From positions 5,444,422 to 5,501,921 of the forward strand of contig NC_135563.1 in NCBI RefSeq assembly GCF_964340395.1: 57,500 nt of DNA. The letters run 5' to 3'. The DNA comes from Glandiceps talaboti. Lineage: Eukaryota > Hemichordata > Enteropneusta > Spengelidae. Shown in pieces: positions 17,186 through 29,820 of this stretch. How positions within the stretch are numbered: the stretch's first letter is position 1; each line of letters starts with the position of its first letter. The notes beneath the pieces were generated by a model, which saw only the letters and a program-made list of their open reading frames with translations, was not told the origin of the DNA and did not search any database. Made by a program: the position numbers and the translations under genes.

Positions 17186-17814
17186 TGTGGTAGCGAGGTA
17201 ATACATGTATATGTATATTTATAGTTATGCTTGAACTAATAAGTAATATTAAAGAATTCATGTAAGAAACAGGGAGATGAACAAATATTGACATGTACCC
17301 ATTTCAGACAAGGCTATATGCCATTATAGAAAAAGGATTTTTTTCTTCCATCACAATCCAAAACACAATGAACTGCCCTATCCACAATTCTGAAAACAGA
17401 ATGACCCCCCTACTGCCAATTTCAAAAAGAGTGACCCCCCTCCCAATCCACCGCCCCCCCCCCCCCCCGGCCGAAGAAACTGACCGGTCCCTTATGTCAG
17501 TTTCACTCAGGCTGGGTGACCCCATGGCCCAACACTACTTGTCTTGCCCCAAATCTCTCGGGAAAACAGATGCGACAATCCTTCCAAACGCGCCCATGTA
17601 TTGGTTCCTAGGGGTTTCATTGTGATTCTTATAGTGATCTCGACTGTCATATAGCGCCACCAACAGGGTATTATTAGAATGTCACGATGAACTATGTAAA
17701 TATCCTTCATAGAATGGGCTGGGAGACCAGGGTTTCTGATGTAATACAAGGCGATGGTGTGTGTCTTGTGAATAAACTTTGCATATAAATATAATGGCAA
17801 GACTCCAGCATAGC

Positions 17815-17955
17815 ATGAAATTTCTCTTTATTCTTTATTTATCACCACGTTTCCAGCTATAAAACTTTCGTTAGGAGATTAAAATCACAACATATTTCAC
17901 TCATGCTGTCACGTTATTCACCGTCATCAGAAGAAAGCAGGCTCCATGCCTATGA
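17815..17955 (-). mobile_element. PLE-like terminal repeat remnant, minus strand
   Basis: On the minus strand, 17880-17839 reads CTCCTAACGAAAG, a weak hairpin, then GGAAACGTGGTGATAAA. This layout resembles decayed hammerhead-bearing PLE tails (CUAACGA in place of CUGACGA). A second hairpin-like piece containing CTGATGACGGTG lies at about 17925-17936. The type A inverted pair begins about 290 bp further on. Confidence 0.35.
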
Positions 17956-18084
17956 AAGTTCATACTATTATCAACGCAGGTAATCTCAGAGTACGAGTGC
18001 TACCAAAATTACTCTAGAAAATGATAACAGTAGTGTCATGTAAAACCGGTTAAAAAAGAAAAACGATATGGGCCATACAACAAT

Positions 18085-18089
<5 letters not shown>

Positions 18090-18178
<89 letters not shown>
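18090..18178. repeat. (TA)n microsatellite
   Basis: About 44 TA units, upstream of the type A inverted pair. Smaller (TA)n tracts follow at 18417-18443 and 18593-18618. Confidence 0.96.
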
Positions 18179-18180
<2 letters not shown>

Positions 18181-18280
18181 AAGTCAGTGGTATGATTTGT
18201 CCGTAGTACAGTGCTCGATACGTCTGCACGCAGAGCGGAGTATATGTTGAGGGTAGAAGAAAATCAAGTCGGGTTTTTCG

Positions 18281-18322
18281 TCTCTACAAGCCTGTTTCGT
18301 GAGTAAATCACTCGTCAGGAGA
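18281..18322 (-). ncRNA. Hammerhead ribozyme, minus-strand copy
   Basis: This is the exact reverse complement of the plus-strand hammerhead, in the left arm of the same palindrome. Transcription from either side of the unit would therefore produce one hammerhead. A long transcript through both arms could instead fold into an 89 bp hairpin that hides the ribozymes. Confidence 0.8.
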
Positions 18323-18340
18323 TGTTGATGTACATCAACA

Positions 18341-18382
18341 TCTCCTGACGAGTGATTTACTCACGAAACAGGCTTGTAGAGA
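18341..18382 (+). ncRNA. Hammerhead ribozyme, plus-strand copy
   Basis: The sequence is identical to the ribozyme at 33112-33153: CUGACGA at 18345-18351, stem II GUGA/UCAC, GAA at 18365-18367, stem III ACA/UGU, and cleavage predicted after A18378. It lies in the right arm of the inverted repeat. Confidence 0.8.
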
Positions 18383-18449
18383 CGAAAAACCCGACTTGAT
18401 TTTCTTCTACCCTCAACATATATATATATATATATATATATATTCATAT

Positions 18450-18570
18450 GGATGTAAGTGTCTCGCTGGGGGGAACTGCGCTCGATGCAAATATTAGTAG
18501 CAGAGCATTATAGACTGAATTCAAAAGTAACAATTTATTACACCCTTATTCTTTTGAATTAAGTCTATAT
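18450..18570. mobile_element. Degenerate copy of the type B terminal-repeat unit
   Basis: From 18450 the sequence repeats the outer arm of the type B unit (GTAAGTGTCTCGCTGG, then the GCTCGATGCAAATATTAG and AGTAGCAGAGCATTATA segments). It is followed by the inverted inner part (TTATTCTTTTGAATTAAGTC). The hammerhead-like centre is missing, consistent with deletion at the centre of a palindrome. (AT)n-rich tracts flank it. Confidence 0.55.
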
Positions 18571-18582
18571 ATATGTATGTAT

Positions 18583-18623
<41 letters not shown>

Positions 18624-19144
18624 TGAAGTTTATCAGATATAGTGTTCCGGTCACAGGTGGAGAGTTGTGAATGTTAAAAAAATTATTTATGTAAATTTAT
18701 GCATTAAGTTTTTTTTATTGCAACAGATGTATTTCTTTTTAGCCTGCCTGACATCTGGATCCATGAATGCTTTTCGTAATGGAGTTAGAAGTGTGTGATG
18801 AATATTATGGCCTGGGAAATTATAATGGGAAATGTTTTTGCGTTGTGGTAATCGTATATATGGTATATTAACCGATGCTTAAAGTGACTGGCACTAACTG
18901 CAACTGGAACGTGTTTATGTTTTAACTTTTGTGACATCAAATGACATAATCATAATATAGTACACTCTGAACAGTGTTGAATCCCCCTTTAGGTAAACAT
19001 AATTGTGTAGCAGTACACATAGTATGGTGTAATATATCCAATTAAATCACTTATTAAAAATCAGCACCCCCCCCCCCACGAGTTCATCTTATTGCTATAT
19101 TACTTGTAGATAAAATCAATGACATGCACAATATCTAATTATTG

Positions 19145-19260
19145 GTATTTTTACCATTTTCCTTACAATTTACAACCTGGTATACTGTATTCTGTTTTTC
19201 ATCAAATTATATAATTGCCATTTTGGCCTGTGGCCTAAGACGAATAAACAATATATAGTT
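19145..19260 (+). mobile_element. Short LINE-type 3' tail
   Basis: The sequence ends GGCCTGTGGCCTAAGACGAA then TAAACAATATATAG. This resembles the tail of the LINE ending at 20715 (GGGCTGAGACCTTAGGA, AATAAACTA). Only the last 100 bp or so is present, consistent with severe 5' truncation. Confidence 0.4.
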
Positions 19261-19714
19261 ACAATTTTCAGTGAATATATCGTTGGTTGTCTGGTAACAA
19301 AAATATCCTATTTATAGCCAGTAGAAGTTTAAGTGTTCTGTTATTCTCAGATGAATTTATGAGATGAACGAGATGAAGTAAAAATAGCATAAATACATCT
19401 TAAACAACCTTTTTTCCCCTTCATTTCTACACACGTGTAAAATGAGGTTCATGTATCTAGATTCGTGTTTAATAGATCTCATCAGGCAGCGTGGGTTAGA
19501 ATTGAAATTGTGTTATTAAGTATGCACCACTGCAATCCTTTCATCAGAGCAACCAAATATCATAAATCAGATGTTATAAAGTTGCTTTTCAATATTGTCA
19601 GTCTTAGAGAGGAAAGAACGTTGTTGACGTTGTAATGTGCTAATGATAATAGTTATCAATGTTATTATATGGTTAGTTGAATACTCTTTTTTTTCAAGAA
19701 CCTGTCTTCTAAAG

Positions 19715-20715
19715 GAAATAAGGCTATTTATCAAATTCAAATTGTTATCAAAAAACTAGGCGGTCTTCCCCTAATCCAGGCGTTTAAGCTTTTTGACGTG
19801 TGTTGTACCAGTGATCTGCTATGGAGCTGAAATTTGGGGATATGAATATACCCCGATCATTGAACGTGTACAATTCAAATTTTGTAGATTTCTTATGGGT
19901 GTGAACTCAACTGTAAACTCAGAAGTACTTCTGGGTGAGTGTGGTAGATTTCCACTTTCTTGTGTGTATATGAAGCGATGTATCTCTTACTGGCTGAAAC
20001 TTGTACAAATGAACAATACTCGTTACCCAAGAGTGTGTTACGAAATGTTAAAATATTTAGACTCTGCTGGTAGGATCACATGGGCAACAAAGATAAGAGA
20101 ATTACTATTCAGATACGGTTTCGGGGTTGTTTGTTTTGAACATCATTTTTTAAAATCTATTTTGTAAAAGACTACAAGATTGTTACAGACAAGATTGGTC
20201 AGCCTCACTTGATGACTCTCGACGCATGCGCAGTTATGAAAATTTTAAGTCAATGCTTGAACCTGAACTGTACCTCTCATGTGTTAAAATCATAAAATTT
20301 AAATTTGATCTTGCTAAGCTCCATTGTTCTAGTCACAGTTTAGCAATTGAAGCGGGACGCCATTGTAATCCACCTATTCGATTCCTGTTGAACTTAGAGT
20401 ATGTCCATATTGTAAAAGACAAGGTTTAGAGTTGACCCCACGAAAGAAAAATGTATTTCCTTACTGGCATGTAAGAATGAAGTAGTCCAATACAAACTAT
20501 CAGTTTTTGTTCATAAAGCTTTCAACACTCGTACTAGTTTTGTTCACCAAACATAGATGTATCTTTCTCCCCTATCATATCTTTAACTTTAATTATTTTT
20601 CCGTTAATTATTAGTAGAATGATATTCAGTTCTCTGTTCTTTTTCTTCTCTACTGTAATGCAAACTGTTTTGCGCGATGGGCTGAGACCTTAGGATTTCA
20701 AATAAACTACTACTT
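19715..20715 (+). mobile_element. 3' end of a non-LTR retrotransposon (LINE), frameshifted
   Basis: Three frames together encode the region after the RT domain. 19715-19800 gives KAIYQIQIVIKKLGGLP-like sequence. 19793-20167 gives PVICYGAEIWGYEY and LLGECGRFPL, followed by a basic and aromatic stretch. 20226-20429 gives KSMLEPELYLSCVKI and LAKLHCSSHSLAIEAGRH, the usual run-up to the C-terminal Cys-rich finger. At least two frameshifts separate them. The 3' UTR ends near 20715 with GGGCTGAGACCTTAGGATTT then AAATAAACTACTACTT, a typical LINE tail. The element is 5'-truncated and dead. The ORF suggests a CR1/L2-like or related clade, which I cannot fix by eye. Confidence 0.8.
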
Positions 20716-20792
20716 AATATGGTTATTTGAATATCATATAGTATAATAAAATATTTATATTATATTATATATAACGAAATCAATGTTATTTT

Positions 20793-21053
20793 TTATATTG
20801 TATTGTATTGTATTGTATTGTATTGTATTGTATTGTATTATATTGTATTGTATTGTATTGTATTGTATTGTACTGTATTGTATTGTATTGTATCGTATTG
20901 TATTACATTGCGTTACATTACATTATATTATTATATTATATCATATCATATATTATATTACATTACATTACATTACATTACTTTACATTATATTATATTA
21001 TATTATATTATATTATATTATATTATATTATATTATATTATATTATATTATTG
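20793..21053. repeat. Pentanucleotide array (TATTG)n grading into (TATTA)n
   Basis: About 22 TATTG units (20793-20904) pass through mixed CATTA/TATCA units into about 14 TATTA units. It starts 80 bp after the LINE tail that ends at 20715 and may have grown from it. Confidence 0.93.
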
Positions 21054-21059
21054 TTTAAA

Positions 21060-23107
21060 TAAAATTTCGTAACCACTGACACTCAGTGACTCATATTCTG
21101 CAATAAAAGCTATCTGGTCTTCGCCCTGTCAGTTTAGATCTACTATAAATTGAAGATGACTCTTTTAACATTAAAGTGATTTCAAATTTGACATTGATGA
21201 TGATCTTTATTACAGTGGAATCTAAAAGTCATTTCACACAGTAGATAACATTGCATGTCAATGTACATGATGTCTACATAGTCTTTAAGTGGTGGCGCTA
21301 TTTATAAACTTTGGATCTGATATCCATACTACTGCCAGTGTAATGACGGACTTTTAAACGAATTATATAATATTGAATATATCTGTATACAAGATAATAA
21401 AAATGTGCTGATTTCAAGGCATGTTTTTCATAATGGCACGTCAGTACTTTGTATTAAAGTAGGTATCTAATTCTGTTGGTGGGGCCTGTGAATTGTTTGT
21501 ATATCTTTAGTTAACTGTCTTTCTGTATAAAATAGGCGATAAACACGGTTCCACACTATTCCATGCTTAATTACACTAAATGCGTAGACAGAAAAAAAAA
21601 ACATTTCCATTTCAGAATTACATGTTCATGCAATAGATATTATAATAGGAATATTTGCCAATATCTGCATCTCACGTGGCAAAATAGTTTATATACATCA
21701 ATCTGCCAAACTATATTATTTGCGTATTTTTTGAGTATACGTACGTATTGTAACGCTCTATTTATAATTAGATATATACCATTTCCTGGACACTCTGGGA
21801 AACTTTAAAATTACGTTTATACTATCAGTTGACTGGAATACATTGCATCTTTGAGAGAGTGCTACAGATGAAAAATTGGTTCGATAGCGTTGAAACTTGA
21901 TAAAGTATCCGAACATATTTAACAGAGTTGAAAATAATATAGTCTAAAATATTAATTCAAGGATGTTTTAAGAGGAAATACATCTGGGTTTGTAATTTAA
22001 AATGCAATTGTAGGCAGTCATTTCCATGGAATGTAGGATTTATATAAAATATGTAACGTAATTGAGTTCTTAAATATTTACAACATCGAAATACTATTGT
22101 CTGAAATAGGGTAATTGTCTGAGTACCATTTATTTATAAAGCCACCCCCTCCGCTTTAAGTTGAAAGTGGTAAAGAAAGCCGTATAATCATGATCGGTGT
22201 TAGATGACAGGATATCGTATGAGTTATTAAAGCTAGTTGACAGCATATGACCAATATGTCTTATTTACCAATTCACCGCCAACATCAGATTACAGTAATG
22301 TTTCTATAATATAATATAATATAATATCGATAAATGACAGGCTTATTAGTGATTTTAGAGGAAATATTTCCCATATCCCACACACAGTACACGACACATA
22401 TGTATGCCTTTTGACAATTATTGTGGAAAAGTACATATACTATAGGTATATCATTTCATCTTACAAACTTTCCCAAAAGTATAGCAGTTCATCAAGATAT
22501 CATACGCCAAGAAAGCTACACTACAAATGGACGAAAATGAGATATATTATTCCACCGGAATTTCGATAGCTATATAGATTTGTAAGAACTATATTCAGGA
22601 CCAATTTTATGATTTGCCTCGCTTGGTATTTTTATTTGTGCAAGTAATACACAAGTAATACACAAGGCACTGCCTTTTACCCGACACTGACATGGTGACG
22701 GTATCTTACATTATCTCATTTTATTACGGAATAATCGACATTTTATCTTACATGGAATATAATTATTAAATCTTACATTGCAAGTAACCGACATTGATAT
22801 GGCCCTAAATAAAAACCTAAACAGAAAGACAACTGATGAAGAGGAACAAAGTGATCTCAGTTATGACGTAATACAAAGTGTACTTTAGACTGTGACCTAA
22901 CGCATCAGTAGAGGAGGCCATAAGAAACCTTTAATGTGATATGTCTGGACTTTCAATGATTTCGTCATTGTGCTGACTGGCATATTACCTGTCAACTCAC
23001 ACTTGATTAAGCAACTCACTGGAGTACAGTTAAGGTAAGCATTTATGGAGTTGTAGCTATATCCATCTATGTATGTGTCATTGTATGTCTCTCCGTGTCT
23101 ATGTCTC

Positions 23108-23140
<33 letters not shown>

Positions 23141-23300
23141 TTTGTTTGTGTTTGTCTGTCTGTCTGTCTGTCTGTCGACGTCTGTATGCATGCATGTCTG
23201 TCACTCTCTCTATGTACTCTGCCTGTATCTGTCTCTGTCTCTCTCACACATGAAATGATGCCTGGTGAGAGAGGTGTCAAAGCATGTATATACATGTGTG

Positions 23301-23388
<88 letters not shown>

Positions 23389-23397
23389 TCTTCTAGG

Positions 23398-23459
<62 letters not shown>

Positions 23460-24980
23460 GGTATCGATGATGTAAGAACTGGTCTTTAAGCTTAAAAAAA
23501 TAATCTCTGACTGCTGCACCCTTCATTTGCATGATAGGTTGGCATTTCATCAATCCAGCTGACAACTTCAACGTCTAATTCTTGCACTGTAGAGCTTTTT
23601 AATTTTCTATTACACGTTAGATAAAGGGTAATTCAAAAGCTTTTAATTACGTGTAGCGGCATTAATATTGCTCCCCAGGGAAGCATTTCAAGTAAGAGGT
23701 TTGTTTGATTTCCCATGTGCCACATTATTGTTATATGTCAACTGTACGAACGCAAGTTGCAACCCAACAGTGTATCTTCATACCAGGACATTGACTCGAA
23801 GAAAATTTATTTACAGTACTTTAGAAAATTGACATAGTCGTGAACTTAGCAGTGGCAGGAGAATTTTCGAAGTTTTCATTTCCGACGATATTGTCATTCA
23901 AGACACATAGACATCTAGGTTAATGTTCACAGCCTACAAAAGTGTGATCTCAATGCCAGCTAGCTAGGAGTGAAATAAGCTGCCTTTGACAAGCAATTGA
24001 TGTATATTTGAAGCTCTTCAACTATATTGATTCTCTAGACAGTGTTCCTGGTGTACTTGTCTTAAAGCATCCATAAAGTAGCCATCAAATTGACATCTTT
24101 TTCTCTGATATTTAGGATAACCATCATAGAGTGAATAACATTTCAGAGGGAAATATGGAAATGTAATATCTAACGAAATAAGATTAAAACTCTGATCCAA
24201 AAAAGCATGTTTTAAGTAATCTAAAACGCCACAGTAAAGTAGGCCTGAGCTGACCTTTGAAATCCCAACATCTCTTATTGGAAAGATCACATTAAGCCCC
24301 TGGGTTATATACGATTATCTAAATATATTCAGATAAAAGCACAACCAAGCCTACATTTGCATACCAATCTAACATTATAAAATGTGATCGATATCTAAAT
24401 GTATAAGCCAACAGTACGCAGTATGTTTGAGGGTATTGCCTCTAGGCTTACAACTGTGTATTAGGGTTTGGTAAGAGGATATAATGAACATGTACTGTAC
24501 AATAAGATGTTTGATGAGAAATATGATACCCTAAAAATTAAAATTAATTCTACAAAAGATGTTCTCATATATCAGCCTCACCATCATTTACAGTCTGCTG
24601 CATTGATTTGAAGAAATACATTTGATTTTTGGTTATAGAGGCGCATACACATACGGTTGGTTCCTTTTATCTTCAGTTGTATTAAATTTTGTGTATGGTT
24701 AGGGGTGTTATTTTTTACCAACTATGCAAAGCACGACCTCTCTAAATAGAGTACTGTTTTCACATTTGGTTAATATGACTTACAAACGCAGAGGCCTCTC
24801 TTTATGGGGAACAAATATGTTATGGTACTGCACAGCAGACCTCTTCTCTGCCTATTAGATCAATCGATTCTTACAATTGTGTTACATATACAAATGTCGT
24901 GGTTTAGAATTGGTGTAAATGACTTTGCTGCATCCCAAAGTACACATTGAACGAAACTAACATGATAAACTCAGTTTCCC
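21060..24980. other. Non-coding stretch
   Basis: Besides the compound microsatellite at 23.1-23.5 kb nothing is supported. The frame at 24018-24290 (minus) has no recognisable motif. Confidence 0.45.
23108..23456. repeat. Compound microsatellite: (CTGT)n then (AT)n
   Basis: CTGT arrays at 23108-23140 and 23153-23176 are followed, after a 100 bp gap, by (AT)n at 23302-23387 and 23400-23456 split by CTCTTCTAGGCTG. Confidence 0.94.
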
Positions 24981-24989
24981 CTCCCTCCC

Positions 24990-25560
24990 TGTTCTATCTA
25001 TCTAATCGTCCAGAGGACGGGTTCCGTAGACTTTGTTCACAATACTTCACCATTGATTTCTGTCCTGCGTAACTTTTTCAAGTTCAGCAATTACTATCCC
25101 GAGTTCAGAGGCAAGTAGTGTCGGGTACGTCAGATTTGGTTGCTTTGGTTGTCAGGTAATCAGATCATTGACCACTTCTTTACTTCTGTAACAGTGTCCA
25201 GCAAATTGGGCCCGCCTGTCTCTAAAATCTTAGGTGTTTCCATTTACAAGTCTTTATTTGTCATATGTTGTGACCAGGAAATATTGAGTGTTTTGCGTAG
25301 TAGTCGTGAGTAGCACCCACCTAATCGTTCTTGCATACTTTTGTTGATTGAATTGTTTATGTTTCTGCACCATAAAATAAGACTGGTTCAACTTCTACTC
25401 TGACAATTCTTCGTTTCAGATGTCCAGGCAACCTTGCCCTCCATATCTTCTCCAAGCTATTGCAGGTTGCCAATGCTTTCTGCCACCCTCTTTGTAATAT
25501 CCTTCTCACTATTAACAATACATGCAACTAGACATAAGAAGTCTTCCTCTTGTTCAAGGT
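24990..25560 (-). mobile_element. Decayed RTE-type LINE fragment (C-terminal of the ORF)
   Basis: Read on the minus strand, this stretch encodes interrupted pieces of the post-RT region of RTE-like elements. They include LEKIWRARLPGHLKRRI, VEVEPVLFYGAET, ERLGGCYSRLLRKTLNISW, SQHMTNKDL, RRAQFAGHCYRSKEVVNDLI and ELEKVTQDRNQW, in the order found in intact copies. Several stops (after GAET, NKDL and NDLIT) and frame changes show it is an old inactive copy. No target-site duplication was seen. Confidence 0.78.
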
Positions 25561-26692
25561 CCTTCTCCCCCTATTAGAAAGCAACATTAAAGTAAACAAA
25601 TTCAACATATACTGTGGTGAGTATCGTTGGTCTCATTGTGCTATAGTGTGTTATCAGTTAGACTGCATCAGTTGGAGTGTAGTTCACGACTAATTAACCA
25701 GGGGTTACGTCTTACAGTTGCTGTTAATTCTAATAAGATGAAGTGGCTCTGTTAGTATATTTGATCATTAAAACAAGCCTATACTAGACCACTCATCCCA
25801 CCACACACATACAGCTATCAATATCGTTAGAAGTATCTGTCTAGATGACGCAATGTTGTGTTTCCGGTCCAAAAAGTCGATAACATGTCATTTGAATCAT
25901 TACCTTCATTATTATATTGTACTTTAGTTCCGCTTGTCTATATTTACAGTGGATATGTTGCAACTTAAAATTGGGATGTTTTCTGTGACTATGTTTTAAT
26001 TAAAATAATGAGTAGTTGAAGACTATTACATTACACGAAACACTATATGCAAATTTTCTTAAATATGTATAATTATTTTCCTTTATGAGTGTAGAATGTG
26101 CCTTGGAAATGTATTTCATTGAAATTCAAAATTCTCAAAAGTCTCTTCAAACAGTGCAATATGAAAGGATGCTTCCAGTCCTTTTCAAACAATGAAAGAA
26201 TATCTGGGTCCACCATCTTGTTTTCAAGGATATCGTCAGTCCTGTTTTTCCCATGAGGTTTAACACAGTATTCGGCGGCCATATTGGATTCTAAAGTGCC
26301 GTACTTTTGATGATATTTGGAATTATATGGCGAACACTGAAGTTTTCTTGATCTTAACTGAGAATTGGTTGGCGTTTTCTTGAACAAAATAGCAGTACAA
26401 TTTTAAATAGATCTTCGAACAATCAATTGATACTAAAGTCTTATGCGTACTAGAAGCCTACTCAGGATTTCCTTGATTCATGTGAACTTTATACTGAATA
26501 CATCCCACACAGTATCATTTCGCATTTCATTATATTTCCATTCTACATGTTTACACATCCCCCCGGCGATCTTACATAATCTGACGATAAATGATAAAAC
26601 CTACTTAGTGTGTCTTAGAATAAATACTTGACATTTCAAAATGCAGTGTTATTTTTTTATTTTGCCCCAAGCGATCCTTTACACTTCATTGT

Positions 26693-26778
26693 AAGAACTC
26701 CAATGTATATGTATACATTTGTTTGAAAATCAATAAAAACTGATTAAATATAAAAAAAAGAAAAGAACTCCAATGTAT
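26693..26778 (+). mobile_element. Severely 5'-truncated retroelement insertion with 16 bp target-site duplication
   Basis: AAGAACTCCAATGTAT occurs at 26693-26708 and again at 26763-26778. Between them lie 54 bp ending in an ATCAATAAAAACTGATTAAA-type tail and an A-rich run. A direct repeat flanking a short A-tailed insert is the expected footprint of LINE-driven target-primed insertion with extreme 5' truncation. Confidence 0.65.
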
Positions 26779-28904
26779 TATTATATGAGTCACTAATAGC
26801 AATTAAAGCACATTAAGAAATTGGTCGATAATTACAAAGAGCAAAATAAAAAGCGACCGACTGTAACGTTACCAAAGACAAATGGGCTTGCTTGGCTACA
26901 TCGAGAATGAACAACTTAAACGCAAAGACAACTGCTCTTCGAATTTGTATCATGTTTTTCACTATGTACTAATAAGACATCGAATCCGTTTATCAAAAGG
27001 AGCGTCACGTAAAAGCCGTATACAGAGTTAATCCATCCAGTAATACGGAAATGGTATCTATATGTAAGCCTGGACGTGAGTAGCGTTGTGTAATCATAGT
27101 TAATCTTCCTGGAATGCAGAAAAATGGTACTAGACGGTATATCTCCATTTCTATCTCCTATTTTAAAGATAAACGCATCGCTACTAACTATACTAAGTAT
27201 ATTAAATGATTTTATCGAGGTTTAACTTTCTAGTAGATCTTTTCATTTAGAGATTTGTAAAGCGAACGCATTAAGGTCAGTATACAGCGATTTGATGAAA
27301 AATGGGTTCATTATTTCATTCGACAGAGGGACTTGCGCTACACCCGAGGGTCTCAACTACACCTGCTTTCAAACAAATTATTCCTATAGGTTCTTTAATT
27401 AGTGAGTCAGTAACAAAATTCATACAAATACTGTTTCTCATTTCCGTTCTTTTGTGGTGTATCCTAGGGGTAGAGTTTGCTATTTCATTTGTTAGACGTT
27501 CAAAGGCGAAAATAAACACTTAATCACTGGTATTCGCGAAAAAGAACCCAGTGCAAGCAATCTCACTGAGATAACGTCATGAACAACGATCAATGAATAA
27601 TCCATATCCTGTTGCGAATCACAAATTTGGTTGATATGTTCACCAAACAATCATTGACATATCATTCTTTGCAAAGGAATAACTAAGGACGATGACAAAA
27701 ACATATGACATTAGTAACTAGGTCTACACCACAGGAAAGATAGTTCAATGACAATATGGATATCACGGCGCCCTCTGTCAACATATTTGTTTGTTCAAAA
27801 GCATTGAAATTGGTTCACGATTGAATGAGTATCAAGAGATGTAATAATCATAAAGGAATGGATATCATTAAAACATAAATTAATGACATTAATAAATGAT
27901 TTATAATTTCGAAGATATACTCATATTTCGTTTCCCTCAAGACGTCCATTGTTCTGTAGAACTACATTGTATGTAAATGTGTACATTTATCTTGCACAAG
28001 GGGAGTAATAAATTTATACACCATAGTCCTCGCAAACTTGTGAACTCAAGAAAAATTATTGCTTCATTACATTTTTTGCCTCAAATAACGACTTGTAATA
28101 TTACAAAAAGCATGCAAAAATGTCATTATCGTATATTCAATGTACATTAACTCTGGTAATGGATTCCCCAGATACCAGTTGTGCAAGAGACGTGTAATAG
28201 GATAAAAATATCATTAATTATTAAAACTAATTCATTAACCGTAATAATTAGCTTTTATATTCCCTAATATTCGTCTTCTTTCAGCTTAGGGAAATACGAG
28301 TGACCTAAGGTTTTTTTTGTCGCGATAAACTAGACGAGTATTTTCCGGCTGAATGGGGATATATATGGGAGAATAACATATTTATACCAGTTCGAGTAAT
28401 ATCAAAGAAAAATCGGGGAAATAATGTCAATTTTGAACGTTTTGACTCGTATTTCGAACACAGCAGAACCACTGACGTAGACAGACGTTGCCGTGACATA
28501 GATGCACGTTTTCATGACGTAGATCGACCAGGGTATAAATATATTGTTTTGTTTATCTTGGCTTGTGTATGATATATAATAATAAGTAATATACATTAGT
28601 TAGCCTACATTATAATAATTACTTGATTAATAATTGTTTGTTGTTTTACATCAACTAAGTCCCCCATGATCACAAAATTATGTTGCCGTGGAAACCAGGG
28701 CAAAAAATGTTCCCGTAAACAATACGTGGGTGCAATTTCTAAAAGTGTTACCAAAGCAGGTGGTCATATCCACTTAAATCTTTCACACAGACCATAATTT
28801 GATTTTGAGCATTAGTTAAATTTTACCATTTGTTGTTGGTTACCCTGGTGACCAAAATTGGGTAATAATTCATTCATTTAGCAAGGGTCTCACTGGCCAG
28901 GGTG

Positions 28905-28972
28905 TATAGTAGTTGTAGTGGTAAATAACAACTTTATAGTAGTTGCCATGGTAAATAACAACTTTAACAGTT
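28905..28972. repeat. Short direct repeat, about 34 bp, two copies
   Basis: TATAGTAGTTG then TAGTGGTAAATAACAACTTT, and TATAGTAGTTG then CCATGGTAAATAACAACTTT, occur back to back. The surrounding 28680-28980 also contains several GTTGCC/GGTTACC-type segments. Confidence 0.7.
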
Positions 28973-29650
28973 CGCCCTAACTGCAGCATAGTTACACACT
29001 TTCCAGGAATTTGTAATTTTTTAAGTGCATGATCCGATGTCACCTTTAAAGGTGAAATGAACTTTAATGAGTGAGATTCGATGATTCAGATTTTTGCAAA
29101 AAGTGTCAACATTACATACAATATTACTGCCCTGATTTTCATGCGGAAGAGATCTAAAAGACAAGAATGCGCTGTCCTCGAAGTATTTCACCAGACTTTT
29201 ACGCCAATGTCTGCACCATTTTATACCACATTGTCAGGGTCCGCTTACTGTCAGCGATGTCCAACCTTACATGAGAATGACATTTCTCTGGACAGCTAAA
29301 GGAAACCACTGAGAAAACCTCTGGAACGAACGGTGGGCTGCCTCAATTCCCGCCAATTGTAGAACAGCTGAGTTAGCACTGTATTCTTCACTATTTAAGA
29401 ACCATGTGTGCTATTCCTTACCCAGGACCTACACAGTAACTATACAGATAAATACTCTTTATTGTTACACCTAAATCCCTAGATAAAAAAGAAAACTTTA
29501 CTTTTGGTAGGTTAGGTAAGGTTACATATAAGGTAAGGTTCAACAAAGGATCAAGAACAAAGGACCATCAATAGCCAGGTTTTGAGTGTGAAAATGCTGA
29601 CTCATCATGAATCGGAAATTCACTAAATCTCGCTAACCAGCACGTGGATT

Positions 29651-29775
29651 TTCTCCAAAACCTAATCAGTTCTTGCCATAAATGTAACAAATAAGTGTGC
29701 ACTTGATTGGTTATGGATATTTTTTACACACACACACACACACACAGTCATACACAGTCATACAGCCAGCCAGCC

Positions 29776-29816
<41 letters not shown>

Positions 29817-29820
29817 CAGA
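29651..29820 (+). mobile_element. Second, partial copy of the AATCAGTTCT-type repeat
   Basis: TTCTCCAAAACCTAATCAGT then TCTTGCCATAAATG matches the start of the repeat at 7378. It is followed by (AC)n at 29726-29746 and (CAGA)n at 29776-29814. The palindromic tail is not present. Confidence 0.4.

Larger units (their letters stand above)
18243..18420. mobile_element. PLE type A terminal repeats in a perfect head-to-head inverted pair
   Basis: Two 89 bp arms (18243-18331 and 18332-18420) are exact reverse complements with no spacer. Each arm matches the terminal repeat after the PLE ORF at 33103. The right side runs into (AT)n. No PLE coding sequence is attached, so this is a solo inverted terminal-repeat unit left by 5' truncation or recombination. 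Perfect arm identity implies a young insertion or recent gene conversion. Confidence 0.85.

Noticed and set aside
20783-21072. Tyr/Ile/Leu-rich frames that look like membrane segments
   Set aside because: Pentanucleotide repeat translated in all three frames.
22826-22850. CTGATGA as a further hammerhead core (also near 41210)
   Set aside because: No stem II followed by GAAA can be formed downstream.
22897-23571. 224-codon minus-strand frame, the longest single frame in the window
   Set aside because: Almost all of it is (AT)n and (CAGA)n repeat; the short unique ends show no domain.
26073-26387. 104-codon minus-strand frame containing SNMAAEYCVK
   Set aside because: No domain recognised and no splice or start context; at most an old repeat fragment.
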